Shown here one piece after another: positions 35,371 through 43,617 of a DNA stretch of 64,000 nucleotides (positions are counted from its first letter, which is position 1; the number at the start of each line of letters is the position of its first letter). Both the position numbers and the translations under genes were made by a program. This DNA comes from Streptomyces guryensis (GTDB lineage: Bacteria; Actinomycetota; Actinomycetes; Streptomycetales; Streptomycetaceae). Location: assembly GCF_021261325.1 (NCBI RefSeq), contig NZ_JAJSBI010000019.1:124001-188000 (forward strand). Direction: 5' to 3'. The notes beneath the pieces are model-generated. The model was not told the origin of the DNA. It did not search any database and was given only the letters and a program-made list of their open reading frames with translations.

Positions 35371-35715
35371 GTGGACATCAAGACCGCCACCGCCCTCCGC
35401 CGCCTGCGCCTCGTCTCGGCTCCGGAGGCCGTGTCCTTCCTCCTCCTGCTGGTCTGCTCCGTGTTGAAGCGGACCACGGACTTCAACGCGGTCCCGGTGA
35501 TGGGCATGGTCCACGGCGTCCTGTTCATCCTGTACGTGATCTTCTGGGCCGACGCCTGGAACCGTACGAAGTGGGACAAGAAGACCGCGGGGCTCTACTT
35601 CCTCCTCTCCGTCCTGCCGACCGGCGGCTTCTTCGCCGAGCGCAAGCTCAAGCGCGCCGCCGAGGACGCCGTCATCGCCTCCCGCGCGCGCCAGGAAGGA
35701 ATCGTGAACGCATGA
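35371..35715 (+). CDS. DUF3817 membrane protein (first of two in the window)
   Basis: 114-aa protein with three hydrophobic helices (about residues 17-32, 40-60 and 74-92), starting at a GTG after GAAGGTG. DUF3817 motifs visible are LRLVSAPEAVSFLLLLV, VHGVLFILYVIFWADAW and GLYFLLSVLPTGGFFAERKLKR. The family is common in actinobacteria and its role is unknown. The stop overlaps the following gene by 4 bp (ATGA). A second member of the same family lies at 44.9 kb. Confidence 0.88.
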   Translation: MDIKTATALRRLRLVSAPEAVSFLLLLVCSVLKRTTDFNAVPVMGMVHGVLFILYVIFWADAWNRTKWDKKTAGLYFLLSVLPTGGFFAERKLKRAAEDAVIASRARQEGIVNA

Positions 35716-36005
35716 TCGTCGCCTTCTCAGTGACGCCGCTGGGGGTCGGTGACGAGGTCGGGGAGTATGTCGCCGACGCCGTCCGTGTCGTCCGCGACTC
35801 CGGCCTGCCCCACCGCACCGACGCGATGTTCACGAGCATCGAGGGCGAGTGGGACCAGGTGATGGAGGTCGTCAGGCGCGCCGTCGCCGCGGTCGAGGAG
35901 CGGGCGCCGCGCGTGTCCCTGGTCCTCAAGGCGGACATCCGCCCCGGAGTGACCGACGGTCTCACCGCGAAGGTGGAGACGGTGGAGCGTTATCTCGCCG
36001 GGTGA
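35712..36005 (+). CDS. MTH1187-type thiamine-binding protein (DUF77)
   Basis: 97-aa ferredoxin-like protein. Members of this family (PF01910) bind thiamine or related ligands and are proposed to carry or sense them. The full-length motif set is present: MIVAFSVTPLGVGDEVGEYVADAV, SGLPHRTDAMFTSIEGEWDQVMEVV and RVSLVLKADIRPG. It is coupled to the DUF3817 gene by an ATGA overlap and followed by an intrinsic terminator, so the two form a closed operon. Confidence 0.88.
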   Translation: MIVAFSVTPLGVGDEVGEYVADAVRVVRDSGLPHRTDAMFTSIEGEWDQVMEVVRRAVAAVEERAPRVSLVLKADIRPGVTDGLTAKVETVERYLAG

Positions 36006-36022
36006 CACTCCTCGGCATGGAG

Positions 36023-36049
36023 AACCCCGGGCCCGCGCGGTCCGGGGTT
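36023..36049 (+). terminator. Intrinsic terminator of the DUF3817/thiamine-binding operon
   Basis: Stem AACCCCGG (36023-36030) with CCGGGGTT (36042-36049), followed by TTTCTT, 18 bp after the stop. This is one of the few textbook stem-plus-T-run terminators in the window. Confidence 0.85.
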
Positions 36050-36065
36050 TTCTTGTGCCACATGT

Positions 36066-36124
36066 TTGAGCGATCGCTCAAGAAGGTGTAGGTTCACGGT
36101 CAAGCGACTTGAGCAGTCGCTCAA
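36066..36124 (+). promoter_or_regulatory. Paired TetR-type operators TTGAGCGATCGCTCAA
   Basis: A perfect 16-bp palindrome TTGAGCGATCGCTCAA at 36066-36081 and a near-copy TTGAGCAGTCGCTCAA at 36109-36124 flank the likely promoter 28 to 86 bp upstream of the SRPBCC gene. A third overlapping half-site (TCAAGCGACTTGA) lies between them. The layout indicates repression by the TetR encoded third in the operon. Confidence 0.8.
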
Positions 36125-36151
36125 ACAACGCGCCTGACCTGGGGGATTCGC

Positions 36152-36913
36152 ATGGGCCGCTCAGGGCTCTACATAGAGGCACGCATCCGCGCCGACCTCG
36201 ACGAACTGTGGTCACGTACGCAGGAGCCGTCCCAGCATCAACGCTGGGACCTCCGCTTCACCGAGATCGACCACCTCCCGCGCGCGGAGGGCGAACCGCA
36301 GCATTTCCGGTACGCCACACGCGTGCTGCCCTTCCTCACGGTCGCCGGCACCGGAGTCTCGGCGGGCGAGCGGGAGCGCCCGGACGGGACCCGTACGTCC
36401 GCTCTCCGGTTCGGCTCGGCCCATCCGCTCTCGCTGCTGGCCGAGGGCGGCGGGTACTGGCGCTACATCCCCGACGGAGACGGAGTCCGCTTCCTCACCG
36501 GCTACGACTACCGGCCCCGCTGGGGCGGCTTCGGAGCGCTCGCCGACCGGCTTCTGTTCCGTCCGCTGATGGGCTGGGCGACTGCCTGGTCCTTCGACCG
36601 GCTCCGGCTCTGGCTGGAGCACGGGATCACTCCGGAGCGGGCGCGGGCGAACTGGCTGGCCGAGCTGCTGGTGCGAGCCCTGGTGATCGTCCTCGCCGGC
36701 ACGGGCTTCGGCTGCGGCGGTCTGCTGCGGCTGGCCGGGCCGTTCGCCCCGCTGTTCTTCTACGCCACACCCTTGCTGGCGGTGGTCGCCCTGGCGCTGG
36801 CTCTCTTCGCGCCGCCGCTGTCCGCCACCCCGGCCGCCCGCCGCTGTCTGCGTACGCCGCCCACGCGCGTGCGTGCGCCCCGGCTTCTGCACACCCTGGA
36901 GAGCCACCGATGA
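36152..36913 (+). CDS. SRPBCC-like protein with C-terminal membrane helices
   Basis: 253 aa. Residues about 1-150 resemble a START/SRPBCC ligand-binding fold: YIEARIRADLDELWSRTQEPSQHQRWDLRFTEIDHLP, then ALRFGSAHPLSLLAEGGGYWRYIPDGDGVRFLTGYDY. The remainder has two or three hydrophobic segments (ALVIVLAGTGFGCGGLLRLA, LFFYATPLLAVVALALALF). A lipid- or hydrophobe-handling role at the membrane is plausible. It is the first gene of a three-gene operon under paired operators, and its stop overlaps the next start (ATGA). Confidence 0.8.
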   Translation: MGRSGLYIEARIRADLDELWSRTQEPSQHQRWDLRFTEIDHLPRAEGEPQHFRYATRVLPFLTVAGTGVSAGERERPDGTRTSALRFGSAHPLSLLAEGGGYWRYIPDGDGVRFLTGYDYRPRWGGFGALADRLLFRPLMGWATAWSFDRLRLWLEHGITPERARANWLAELLVRALVIVLAGTGFGCGGLLRLAGPFAPLFFYATPLLAVVALALALFAPPLSATPAARRCLRTPPTRVRAPRLLHTLESHR

Positions 36914-37668
36914 CGGAGAAGTCCACGAACTCGGCCAAGTGCACGAACTCGGCCAAGGCGACGAACTCGACCCCCGCGGACGCCTCGGCGCACTCGATCT
37001 TCCGCACGGTCATGGGCGCGGACTTCGACCGCCTCCACCCCCAGCTGCAGCGCCGCTTCTCGGTCGGCCTGGCGAGCGGGGAGGCCTGCACCGGCCGCGG
37101 GGTGATGGACCGCGTCTGGCACGGCGGATCCTTCGTGAAGCCCTTTCTCGCGCTCGGCACCACGCGCAACATCCTCGTCCCGCGACCGGGCCGTCATGTT
37201 CCCTTCGTGATCGAGAATGTCCCCTACGCCGACACCTTCGGGCGTGAGACGGTGACCTTCGTGCGCACCTTCGACCTGCCCGGACGTTCCCGGCGCTTCG
37301 ACGCCCAGATGGTGCTGAGCCCGCGCGGGGACCGCATCCTGGACTACCTCGGGACCCACCAGCACCTGGCCAGCGACCTGTACTTCAGTGCCGAGCCGGA
37401 CGGGTCGCTGCTGATCCGGTCCGGCGAACACCGGTTCCGGGAGGGGGCGGTGGACGTACGTGTGCCGGAGCTGATCGGGGCGAGCGCCGAGGTGCGGGAG
37501 TCCTTCGACGATGTGGCCGGGCGCTTCCGTATCCGGGTCCGGGTGGTGAACAAGTACTTCGGGCCCCTGTTCGGCTACGACGGGTCCTTCGAGGTGACGT
37601 ACACGGACATCCGGACCTGTGGCGTGCGGCCCGGGCTGCGGCCCGTGCGCGAGGAGCGGCGCGCGTGA
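36910..37668 (+). CDS. DUF4166-domain protein
   Basis: 252 aa. After a low-complexity N-terminus with three near-repeats (STNSAKC, TNSAKA, TNSTPA), residues about 35-240 carry the DUF4166 domain: FRTVMGADFDRLHPQLQRRFSV, then GRHVPFVIENVPYADTFGRETVTFVRTF and VVNKYFGPLFGYDGSFEVTY. The function is unknown. In other actinobacteria it often sits beside saccharopine-dehydrogenase-like or SRPBCC proteins. It is translationally coupled at both ends (ATGA upstream, GTGA downstream). Confidence 0.85.
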   Translation: MTEKSTNSAKCTNSAKATNSTPADASAHSIFRTVMGADFDRLHPQLQRRFSVGLASGEACTGRGVMDRVWHGGSFVKPFLALGTTRNILVPRPGRHVPFVIENVPYADTFGRETVTFVRTFDLPGRSRRFDAQMVLSPRGDRILDYLGTHQHLASDLYFSAEPDGSLLIRSGEHRFREGAVDVRVPELIGASAEVRESFDDVAGRFRIRVRVVNKYFGPLFGYDGSFEVTYTDIRTCGVRPGLRPVREERRA

Positions 37669-38315
37669 GTCCCGAGACGGCGAAGTCCCGGGAAACCAAG
37701 GCCAAACTCCTGGAGGGGGCGTTGCGCACGCTCACCGAGCAAGGGATCGCGAAGGTGTCGGCCCGCACGATCGCGACGGCGGCCGGGGTGAACCAGGCGC
37801 TCGTCTTCTACCACTTCGGCTCGGTGGACGAACTGCTCGCGGCGGCCTGCCGATACGGCGCGGAGCAGTCGGTGGCGCGATACCGGGAACGGTTCTCCGC
37901 GGTGACGTCGCTGTCCGAACTGCTCGCCATGGGGCGGGAGATGCACGAGGCGGAGCGTGCCGGGGGGCATGTCGCCCTGCTCGGGCAGCTGTTGGCGGGG
38001 GCGCAGACCCACGCGTCGCTGGGACCGGCCACCGCCGCGGGGCTCGACCTGTGGATCGCGGAGATCGAGAAGGTGCTGACGCGGGTGCTGGCGGACACAC
38101 CGCTGGGGGAGTTCGCGGATCCTGCGGGGCTGGCGCGGGCTGTGGCGGCTGCGTTCGTGGGGATCGAGTTGTACGAGGGGGTGGATGCGGAGGGGGCTTC
38201 GGCGGCGTTGGACGCGCTGGAGCAACTGGGGGTTGTGGTGGCCGTGTTGGAGGAGCTCGGGCCGGTGGGGCAGCGGGCGGTGCGGCATCGGTTGCGGCGG
38301 GTGGGGCGGCGCTGA
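37665..38315 (+). CDS. TetR-family regulator of the DUF4166 operon
   Basis: 216 aa from a GTG overlapping the DUF4166 stop. The N-terminal HTH at about residues 9-56 reads ETKAKLLEGALRTLTEQGIAKVSARTIATAAGVNQALVFYHFGSVDELL (described in part). The C-terminal helical ligand domain is full length. Being last in a coupled operon with palindromic operators at the operon promoter, it most likely autoregulates the three genes. The ligand is unknown. Confidence 0.92.
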   Translation: MSPETAKSRETKAKLLEGALRTLTEQGIAKVSARTIATAAGVNQALVFYHFGSVDELLAAACRYGAEQSVARYRERFSAVTSLSELLAMGREMHEAERAGGHVALLGQLLAGAQTHASLGPATAAGLDLWIAEIEKVLTRVLADTPLGEFADPAGLARAVAAAFVGIELYEGVDAEGASAALDALEQLGVVVAVLEELGPVGQRAVRHRLRRVGRR

Positions 38316-38637
38316 CGGGGTGGGTGCCGGGGTGTTCTCCCGCCCCCGCCGCCCCTGCCCGTCCCGGGGCGCTGCCCCGGAGTCCTGCTGGGGGCTCTGC
38401 CCCCAGGCCCCCGGTCGGCCTGAACGGCCTCGTCCTCAAACGCCGGACGGGCTGGAAGACCGATCCCCGCCCGGTGAAGATCAGCTCCGCCCGGCGGGAG
38501 TCGGCCCCCGCCGCCCCGGAACCGCCGTCGAACAACCCGCCTGGACGCCCCCAGGTCGCCGTGCCCCCGGAACTCCACTTTTGTAGGGGGTGATCGGTAT
38601 TCGTCCGCCGGTCACACCTCAATCACTGGAGGGCGCC
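38316..38637. other. 322-bp gap holding a dispersed repeat and the cslA promoter
   Basis: The left part is G/C low-complexity sequence. The middle is a dispersed Streptomyces repeat (38388-38457, listed separately). The right 120 bp leads to the GTG start of the glycosyltransferase. I see no gene; the long frames are compositional. Confidence 0.5.
38388..38457 (+). repeat. Dispersed intergenic repeat, copy A
   Basis: A hairpin CTGGGGG-ctctg-CCCCCAG (38388-38406) is followed by a 33-bp block at 38425-38457. That block recurs at 60900-60932 with two or three mismatches behind a matching hairpin. This unit is widely scattered between Streptomyces genes and may act as a terminator or REP-like element. 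Confidence 0.75.
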
Positions 38638-40434
38638 GTGCAGTCGGAGGGCTACGCATACGACACCCACAGCCGACTGGCCGGACCCCTGACGGAGCCG
38701 ACCGACGCGTCGTACCAGGTGCAGTACATCTCGCTCCTCTCCAGTGAGCCACGGCGAATACAGGCCGTGCTCCTGATGACCCTTGCCCCGGTGCTCACCG
38801 GGACCCTGCTCGTCTACCTGGTCTGGCCCACCCACTGGGTGGAGCGGGACGGCGGTGAGAGCTGGCTGGTCGGGCTCGACGTCACGATGCTGGTATCCAT
38901 CGGGCTGATCGAGCTGTTCATGGTGGTCAACGTCGCCTCCGTCGCACATGCCACGCTGGTCGCCCGTGATCCCGTTCCGGTCGTTCCGGAGGCCGGTACC
39001 CGCGTCGCGTTTCTCACCACGTACGTCCCGGGCAAGGAACCCCTGTCGATGGTCCGCGCCACCCTTGAGGGAGCCGTCCGCATCACCCACGCCGGGCCCG
39101 GCAGCGTCCTCGACATATGGCTCCTCGACGAGGGCGACGACGAGCAGGCGAAGGCCCTGTGCGCGGAGCTCGGGGTCCGGCACTTCACCCGGCGCGGCGT
39201 GGCGCGGTGGAACCAGGCCGCGGGCGTCCACAAGGCCCTGACCAAGCACGGCAACTACAACGCCTGGATCGCCGTGCACGGCGACGCGTACGACTTCTTC
39301 GCCTCCGTCGACACGGACCACGTCCCGCGCCCCAATTTCCTGGAGCGGATGATGGGGTACTTCCGGGATCCCGATGTCGCCTTCGTGGTCGGGCCTCAGG
39401 TGTACGGGAACTATGCCGACCATCCCGTCACCAAGGCCGCCGAGTCGCAGCAGTTCCTCTTCCACGCGCTGATCCAGCGGGCCGGGAACCGGTACCGCTC
39501 GCCCATGTTCGTCGGCACGAACAACGTGGTGCGGATCGCCGCCGTGAAGCAGATAGGCGGGCTGTACGACTCCATCACCGAGGACATGGCCACCGGGTTC
39601 GAGATACACCAGCGGCGCAACCCCGTCACGGGCAACCACTGGCGGTCCGTGTACACCCCGGACGTACTCGCCGTCGGAGAGGGGCCCGCCTCCTGGACGG
39701 ACTTCTTCACGCAGCAGATGCGCTGGTCACGGGGGACCTACGAGACGCTGCTCAAGCAGTACGGGAAAGCGCTGTTCAGGATGGCTCCGGGGCGGCTGTT
39801 CTCGTACACCATGATGCTTGTCTACTACCCGATGACGGCCGTCAACTGGTTTCTCGGCATCCTGAGTTGTGTGCTCTTCCTCTGGTTCGGGGCCTCCGGC
39901 ACACAGGTCGCGTCCTCGGTGTGGCTGATGCTCTACAGCGACGCCGCCGCGCTGCAGATCGGGCTGTACCTGTGGAACCGGCGGCACAACATCTCGCCCC
40001 ATGAGCCGGAGGGGTCCGGCGGTCTCGCCGGCATGGTCATGTCGGCCCTGGCCGCGCCGATCTACCTCAAGTCCTTCGGCGAGGCGCTCACCCGCCGGCC
40101 CAGCAGGTTCGTCGTGACCCCCAAGGGCGCGGACGCCAGTGCCGACCGGCTGCTCACCTTCCGTATCCACCTCTTCTGGGCGGCCCTCCTCGCGGCCTCC
40201 CTGGCAGCCTCTGTCGTCCTGGACCACACCCATGCGGCCATGCGCACCTGGGCCGTCCTGGCCATGGCCATCTCGCTCGCACCGGTCGCGGTGTGGTGCT
40301 CCACGCTCCTCAAGGAGCGGCGGGAGCGGCACGCACCGCACCGGACCGCTCGTGCCGTCGACGGCACGGAGCCCGTCCTCGCCGCCGGCGTCGCAGGCTC
40401 CCCGGTCTCCGGATCCACGACAGGAGGCAACTAG
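38638..40434 (+). CDS. CslA-like family 2 glycosyltransferase (cellulose-synthase-like)
   Basis: 598-aa processive glycosyltransferase that would polymerise a beta-glucan at the membrane, as CslA does at Streptomyces hyphal tips. The GTG at 38638 has GGAGG six bases upstream. Two N-terminal helices (about 43-63 and 80-105) precede the catalytic domain. All four GT2 landmarks are present: Asp164 in WLLDEGDD, Asp225/Asp227 in SVDTDHVP, Asp316 in ITEDMATG, and QQMRW at 359-363. Five or so C-terminal helices form the export channel. It is followed after 4 bp by the GlxA-like oxidase, the usual partner. No PilZ domain is visible. Confidence 0.88.
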   Translation: MQSEGYAYDTHSRLAGPLTEPTDASYQVQYISLLSSEPRRIQAVLLMTLAPVLTGTLLVYLVWPTHWVERDGGESWLVGLDVTMLVSIGLIELFMVVNVASVAHATLVARDPVPVVPEAGTRVAFLTTYVPGKEPLSMVRATLEGAVRITHAGPGSVLDIWLLDEGDDEQAKALCAELGVRHFTRRGVARWNQAAGVHKALTKHGNYNAWIAVHGDAYDFFASVDTDHVPRPNFLERMMGYFRDPDVAFVVGPQVYGNYADHPVTKAAESQQFLFHALIQRAGNRYRSPMFVGTNNVVRIAAVKQIGGLYDSITEDMATGFEIHQRRNPVTGNHWRSVYTPDVLAVGEGPASWTDFFTQQMRWSRGTYETLLKQYGKALFRMAPGRLFSYTMMLVYYPMTAVNWFLGILSCVLFLWFGASGTQVASSVWLMLYSDAAALQIGLYLWNRRHNISPHEPEGSGGLAGMVMSALAAPIYLKSFGEALTRRPSRFVVTPKGADASADRLLTFRIHLFWAALLAASLAASVVLDHTHAAMRTWAVLAMAISLAPVAVWCSTLLKERRERHAPHRTARAVDGTEPVLAAGVAGSPVSGSTTGGN

Positions 40435-40438
40435 CGCC

Positions 40439-42439
40439 ATGTCCCGGAACGCTGAGAACAAGTACCGGAAGAACCCCAGGAACAGGGCGACCAGAAGGGC
40501 CGCCCTCGGGGTCGGGGGCATCGTGGTCCTGGCCGGTCTCAACGCCCCTGCCGCGGTCGAGTTCGCCGATGCGGAGTACCACGAATACAAGATCGCCCAG
40601 CCTGAGTACCAGGCGAAGTACGGCTCCTGGAGCCGTGTCGACATTCCCGCGAAGTACCGCACCAACGCCATCCACGCGGCGCTTCTGCACACCGGCAAGG
40701 TGCTGATCGTCGCCGGGTCCGGCAACGAGCAGAGGAAATTCAACGCCGGATCCTTCGACACCGTCCTGTGGGACCCGAAGGCGAACACCTTCAAGAAGAT
40801 CCCCACCCCCGCCGACTTCTTCTGCTCCGGCCACACCCAACTCCCCGACGGGCGGCTCCTCGTGGCCGGCGGCACCGCCCGCTACGAACTGCTCGACGGC
40901 GAGGTCAAACGGGCCGGCGGCGGAATGCGGGTCAAGAACGAGAGCGCCGTCAAGGCGGTCTTCCTGAAGAAGGGCACCCGCTTCCGCTCGCCCGCGGGCG
41001 TCGAGTACGTCAGCAGGTTCGACGTCACCGTCCCGAAGGCCAGGCCCGCAGCCGGCGCGGTCGGCGCGGTCGGCGCCGCCGGCGCGGTGCGGCCCGGGCA
41101 GGCCGCGGCCCCGGCCCCGGTGGTGGCGGGCGAGGCCCGGGTCTTCGTCGAGGCCGTCGAAGCCGGCCCGCTGTCCGTCACCGAGAAGCAGGCGCAGTAC
41201 GACATCGTCGGGCTGACCGGCAAGGACGCGGCCAACACCTACGGGCTGAGCGAGAAGATCACCCTCGACAAGCAGGACTTCCAGGGGATCCGCACCGCCT
41301 ACGAGTTCGATCCCGTGGCCGAGCGTTACGTGCCCGTCGACCCGATGCAGAAGGCCCGCTGGTACCCGACGCTCGTCGGACTCGACGACGGACGGGTGCT
41401 CGCCGTCTCCGGACTGGACGACGTCGGCATGATCGACCCCGGGGACAACGAGATCTACGACCCGAGGACCAAGAAGTGGTCCCCCGGCCCGAAGCGGTAC
41501 TTCCCCACGTACCCCGCGCTCTTCCTGACCAAGGGCGGCAAGCTCTTCTACACGTCCTCCAACGCCGGTTACGGGCCCGCCGACCAGGGGCGGGAACCGG
41601 GGCTGTGGGACCTGAGGACCAACACCTTCCGGAAGGTGCCGGGGCTGCGCGACCCCGACGAGACGGAGACCTCCTCCTCCCTGCTGCTGCCGCCCGCGCA
41701 GGACCAGAAGGTGATGATCCTGGGCGGCGGAGGCGTCGGCGAGTCCAGGAGGTCGACCCCGCGCACGGCCGTCGTGGATCTGAAGCAGGACAACCCGGTC
41801 TTCAAGGACGGGCCCGACCTCCCCCAGGGCACCCGGTACCTGAACAGCGTGATCATGCCGGACGACTCGGTGTTCACCACCAACGGCTCCGAGGACTACC
41901 GCGGCCGCAGCGCCAGCAACATCTTCAAGGCGCAGTTCTACGACCCGAAGAGCAACGCCTTCCACGAGGCGGCCGCGCCGACCGTCGGTCGCAACTACCA
42001 CTCCGAGGCACTGCTGCTGCCCGACGGCCGGGTCGCCACCTTCGGCTCCGACCCGCTCTTCGACGACCAGCAGAACACCAAGCTCGGCCACTTCGAGCAG
42101 CGCATGGAGGTCTTCACACCGCCCGCGCTGCATCGCAACGGCAAGAACCGCCCCGTACTGGAGGGCGGCCCCCGGGAGCTCGGCAAGGACCGCCGGGCGA
42201 CCTACCGCACCGACCACCCCGAACGGGTGGCGAAGGCCCGGCTCATGCGGCCCAGCGCGGTCACCCACACGACCGACGTCGAGCAGCGCTCCATCGAACT
42301 CGGCCTGACCAAGGACACGCACTCGGTGACGGTCGACGTACCGGACGACCGGGCCCTGGTGCCGCCCGGCTGGTACATGCTGTTCGTGACGGACGCGCAG
42401 GGCACGCCGTCCGAGGCCAGGTGGATCCAGGTGAAGTGA
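40439..42439 (+). CDS. GlxA-like copper radical oxidase
   Basis: 666-aa secreted or tail-anchored mononuclear copper oxidase of the galactose-oxidase fold. In Streptomyces GlxA acts with CslA in tip glucan deposition and attachment. An N-terminal hydrophobic segment (about 22-40) is preceded by basic residues. Cofactor residues can be placed by alignment to the family: Cys129 (FFCSGH) cross-linking Tyr309, the stacking Trp308 (ARWYPT), and copper ligands Tyr520-His521 (GRNYHSE) and His610 (AVTHTTD). Kelch-type blades surround them. An Ala/Gly/Pro-rich insert occupies about 200-231 (ARPAAGAVGAVGAAGAVRPG...), which I do not recall in canonical GlxA. The start at 40439 has AGGAGG upstream. Confidence 0.88.
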   Translation: MSRNAENKYRKNPRNRATRRAALGVGGIVVLAGLNAPAAVEFADAEYHEYKIAQPEYQAKYGSWSRVDIPAKYRTNAIHAALLHTGKVLIVAGSGNEQRKFNAGSFDTVLWDPKANTFKKIPTPADFFCSGHTQLPDGRLLVAGGTARYELLDGEVKRAGGGMRVKNESAVKAVFLKKGTRFRSPAGVEYVSRFDVTVPKARPAAGAVGAVGAAGAVRPGQAAAPAPVVAGEARVFVEAVEAGPLSVTEKQAQYDIVGLTGKDAANTYGLSEKITLDKQDFQGIRTAYEFDPVAERYVPVDPMQKARWYPTLVGLDDGRVLAVSGLDDVGMIDPGDNEIYDPRTKKWSPGPKRYFPTYPALFLTKGGKLFYTSSNAGYGPADQGREPGLWDLRTNTFRKVPGLRDPDETETSSSLLLPPAQDQKVMILGGGGVGESRRSTPRTAVVDLKQDNPVFKDGPDLPQGTRYLNSVIMPDDSVFTTNGSEDYRGRSASNIFKAQFYDPKSNAFHEAAAPTVGRNYHSEALLLPDGRVATFGSDPLFDDQQNTKLGHFEQRMEVFTPPALHRNGKNRPVLEGGPRELGKDRRATYRTDHPERVAKARLMRPSAVTHTTDVEQRSIELGLTKDTHSVTVDVPDDRALVPPGWYMLFVTDAQGTPSEARWIQVK

Positions 42440-42491
42440 CCCGGTCCGCAAGCCCGGTCCGCAAGCCCGGTCCGCAAGCCCGGTCCGCAAG
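42440..42491 (+). repeat. Four tandem 13-bp repeats after the oxidase gene
   Basis: CCCGGTCCGCAAG is repeated four times without interruption from the base after the oxidase stop codon (42440-42491), then decays into CCCGGGCCG. The array fills the gap between convergent genes and is likely variable between strains. Confidence 0.92.
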
Positions 42492-42516
42492 CCCGGGCCG
42501 TCGGCCCGACCGGGTG

Positions 42517-43515
42517 CTACGGCTTGGAGTTGCGGGCCAGTTCCAGGGCGTACTCCGGCCACCACTTCCCCGCGGCCGGCCCGCTCCCGCAGGTCCCGTC
42601 GGACTCCCCGGGCCGCTTGATCCACAGGTAGGCGTCGAGGACGGGGTCGCCGGTGTCGGTCGTCGGGCGGGTGCCCAGCGCGCGGCCGGGCGGGTTGCAC
42701 CAGGCGCCGGGCAGGGGGCCGTTGCCGTTGCGGCTGGTGTCGACGACGAAGTGCTTGCCGCCGAGGTCGCCGGAGAGTTCGAGGCCGTACGCCTTGGTGA
42801 GTTCGTCCGTCTGGAAGTTGGAGACGTTGAGGGAGAAGCCGTCGGCGTGCTCGATGCCCGCCTGCTTGAGCGGATCGACCAGTTTCCAGGGGTCGCGGAT
42901 CCACGCCGGGTTGCCCGCGTCGAGGTACACCTTGGTGTTCGGCTGCTGCTTCAGACGGACGACCGCCTCGTTCAGCAGCTGCTCGCGCTCGTCGTGGTAC
43001 CCCGCCGGTGTGCAGCCGTCCACGATGTGGGCGACCGCGTCCGGTTCGAGGACGACCAGGGCCTTGCCGTCCCCGAGCGCGTCCGCGAACTTCCCGATCC
43101 ACTCCCGGTAGGCGTCCGCGTCGGCCGCGCCGCCCGCGGAGTGCTGGCCGCAGTCGCGGTGCGGGATGTCGTACGCCACGAAGAGCGCCGTGCGGTTCTC
43201 CTCGGCCGCGGACTCGGTGGCCGCCTTCACGATGGGGCCGGGGTCGATCTCGCCGGCCGGCCACAACGCCTCCGGTTCGTCCGCGATCCGCTTGAGCACG
43301 TGCGCGTCCTGGGCCCGGCCCGCCTTTCGCCACTCCTTGATCTGCTTGGCGGCGGGGCTGTCCGGGTCGACCCAGAAGTCCATGGCGCCCGCGCGGGCCG
43401 CCTTCTTCGAGGCGCTGCCCGCCGCGGCGGCGGCATCGATGTCGGACGCGGACGAGCAGCCCGCCGCAAGCCCGAGGACCGCGAGAGCCGCGAGAGTGTG
43501 GATCAGCCGGGACAT
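42517..43515 (-). CDS. GH6 endoglucanase-type lipoprotein (CslZ-like)
   Basis: 332-aa family-6 glycoside hydrolase predicted to be lipid-anchored: lipobox LAAGC (Cys20) after a short signal peptide. GH6 landmarks are VAYDIPHRDCGQHSAGG, the proton-donor region VVLEPDAVA, YLDAGNPAWI, GFSLNVSNFQ, FVVDTSRNGNG, WCNPPGRALG and WIKRPGESDGTC. It faces the CslA/GlxA pair convergently, as in the cslA-glxA-cslZ arrangement of S. coelicolor. It probably trims or releases the beta-glucan. AGGGAG precedes the ATG. Confidence 0.9.
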   Translation of the reverse strand: MSRLIHTLAALAVLGLAAGCSSASDIDAAAAAGSASKKAARAGAMDFWVDPDSPAAKQIKEWRKAGRAQDAHVLKRIADEPEALWPAGEIDPGPIVKAATESAAEENRTALFVAYDIPHRDCGQHSAGGAADADAYREWIGKFADALGDGKALVVLEPDAVAHIVDGCTPAGYHDEREQLLNEAVVRLKQQPNTKVYLDAGNPAWIRDPWKLVDPLKQAGIEHADGFSLNVSNFQTDELTKAYGLELSGDLGGKHFVVDTSRNGNGPLPGAWCNPPGRALGTRPTTDTGDPVLDAYLWIKRPGESDGTCGSGPAAGKWWPEYALELARNSKP

Positions 43516-43617
43516 GCTGCTCCCTGGGGCGAAGGTGACATTTAATGATGATTCGTCAGTAATCGTTGCACAAGGGAATTGAGGCTGCCGGGTTCGACAT
43601 GGCAGCCGGGCTACCGG

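Noticed and set aside
42440..42491. Possible CRISPR or phage attachment array
   Set aside because: The 13-bp units abut without spacers, there is no cas gene and no integrase.
40310..43333. 1007-codon minus-strand frame opposite the oxidase gene
   Set aside because: It is an antisense shadow of the cslA-glxA genes and runs on through cslZ out of frame. The composition is compositional G/V/R/D/L, and real domains are on the other strand.
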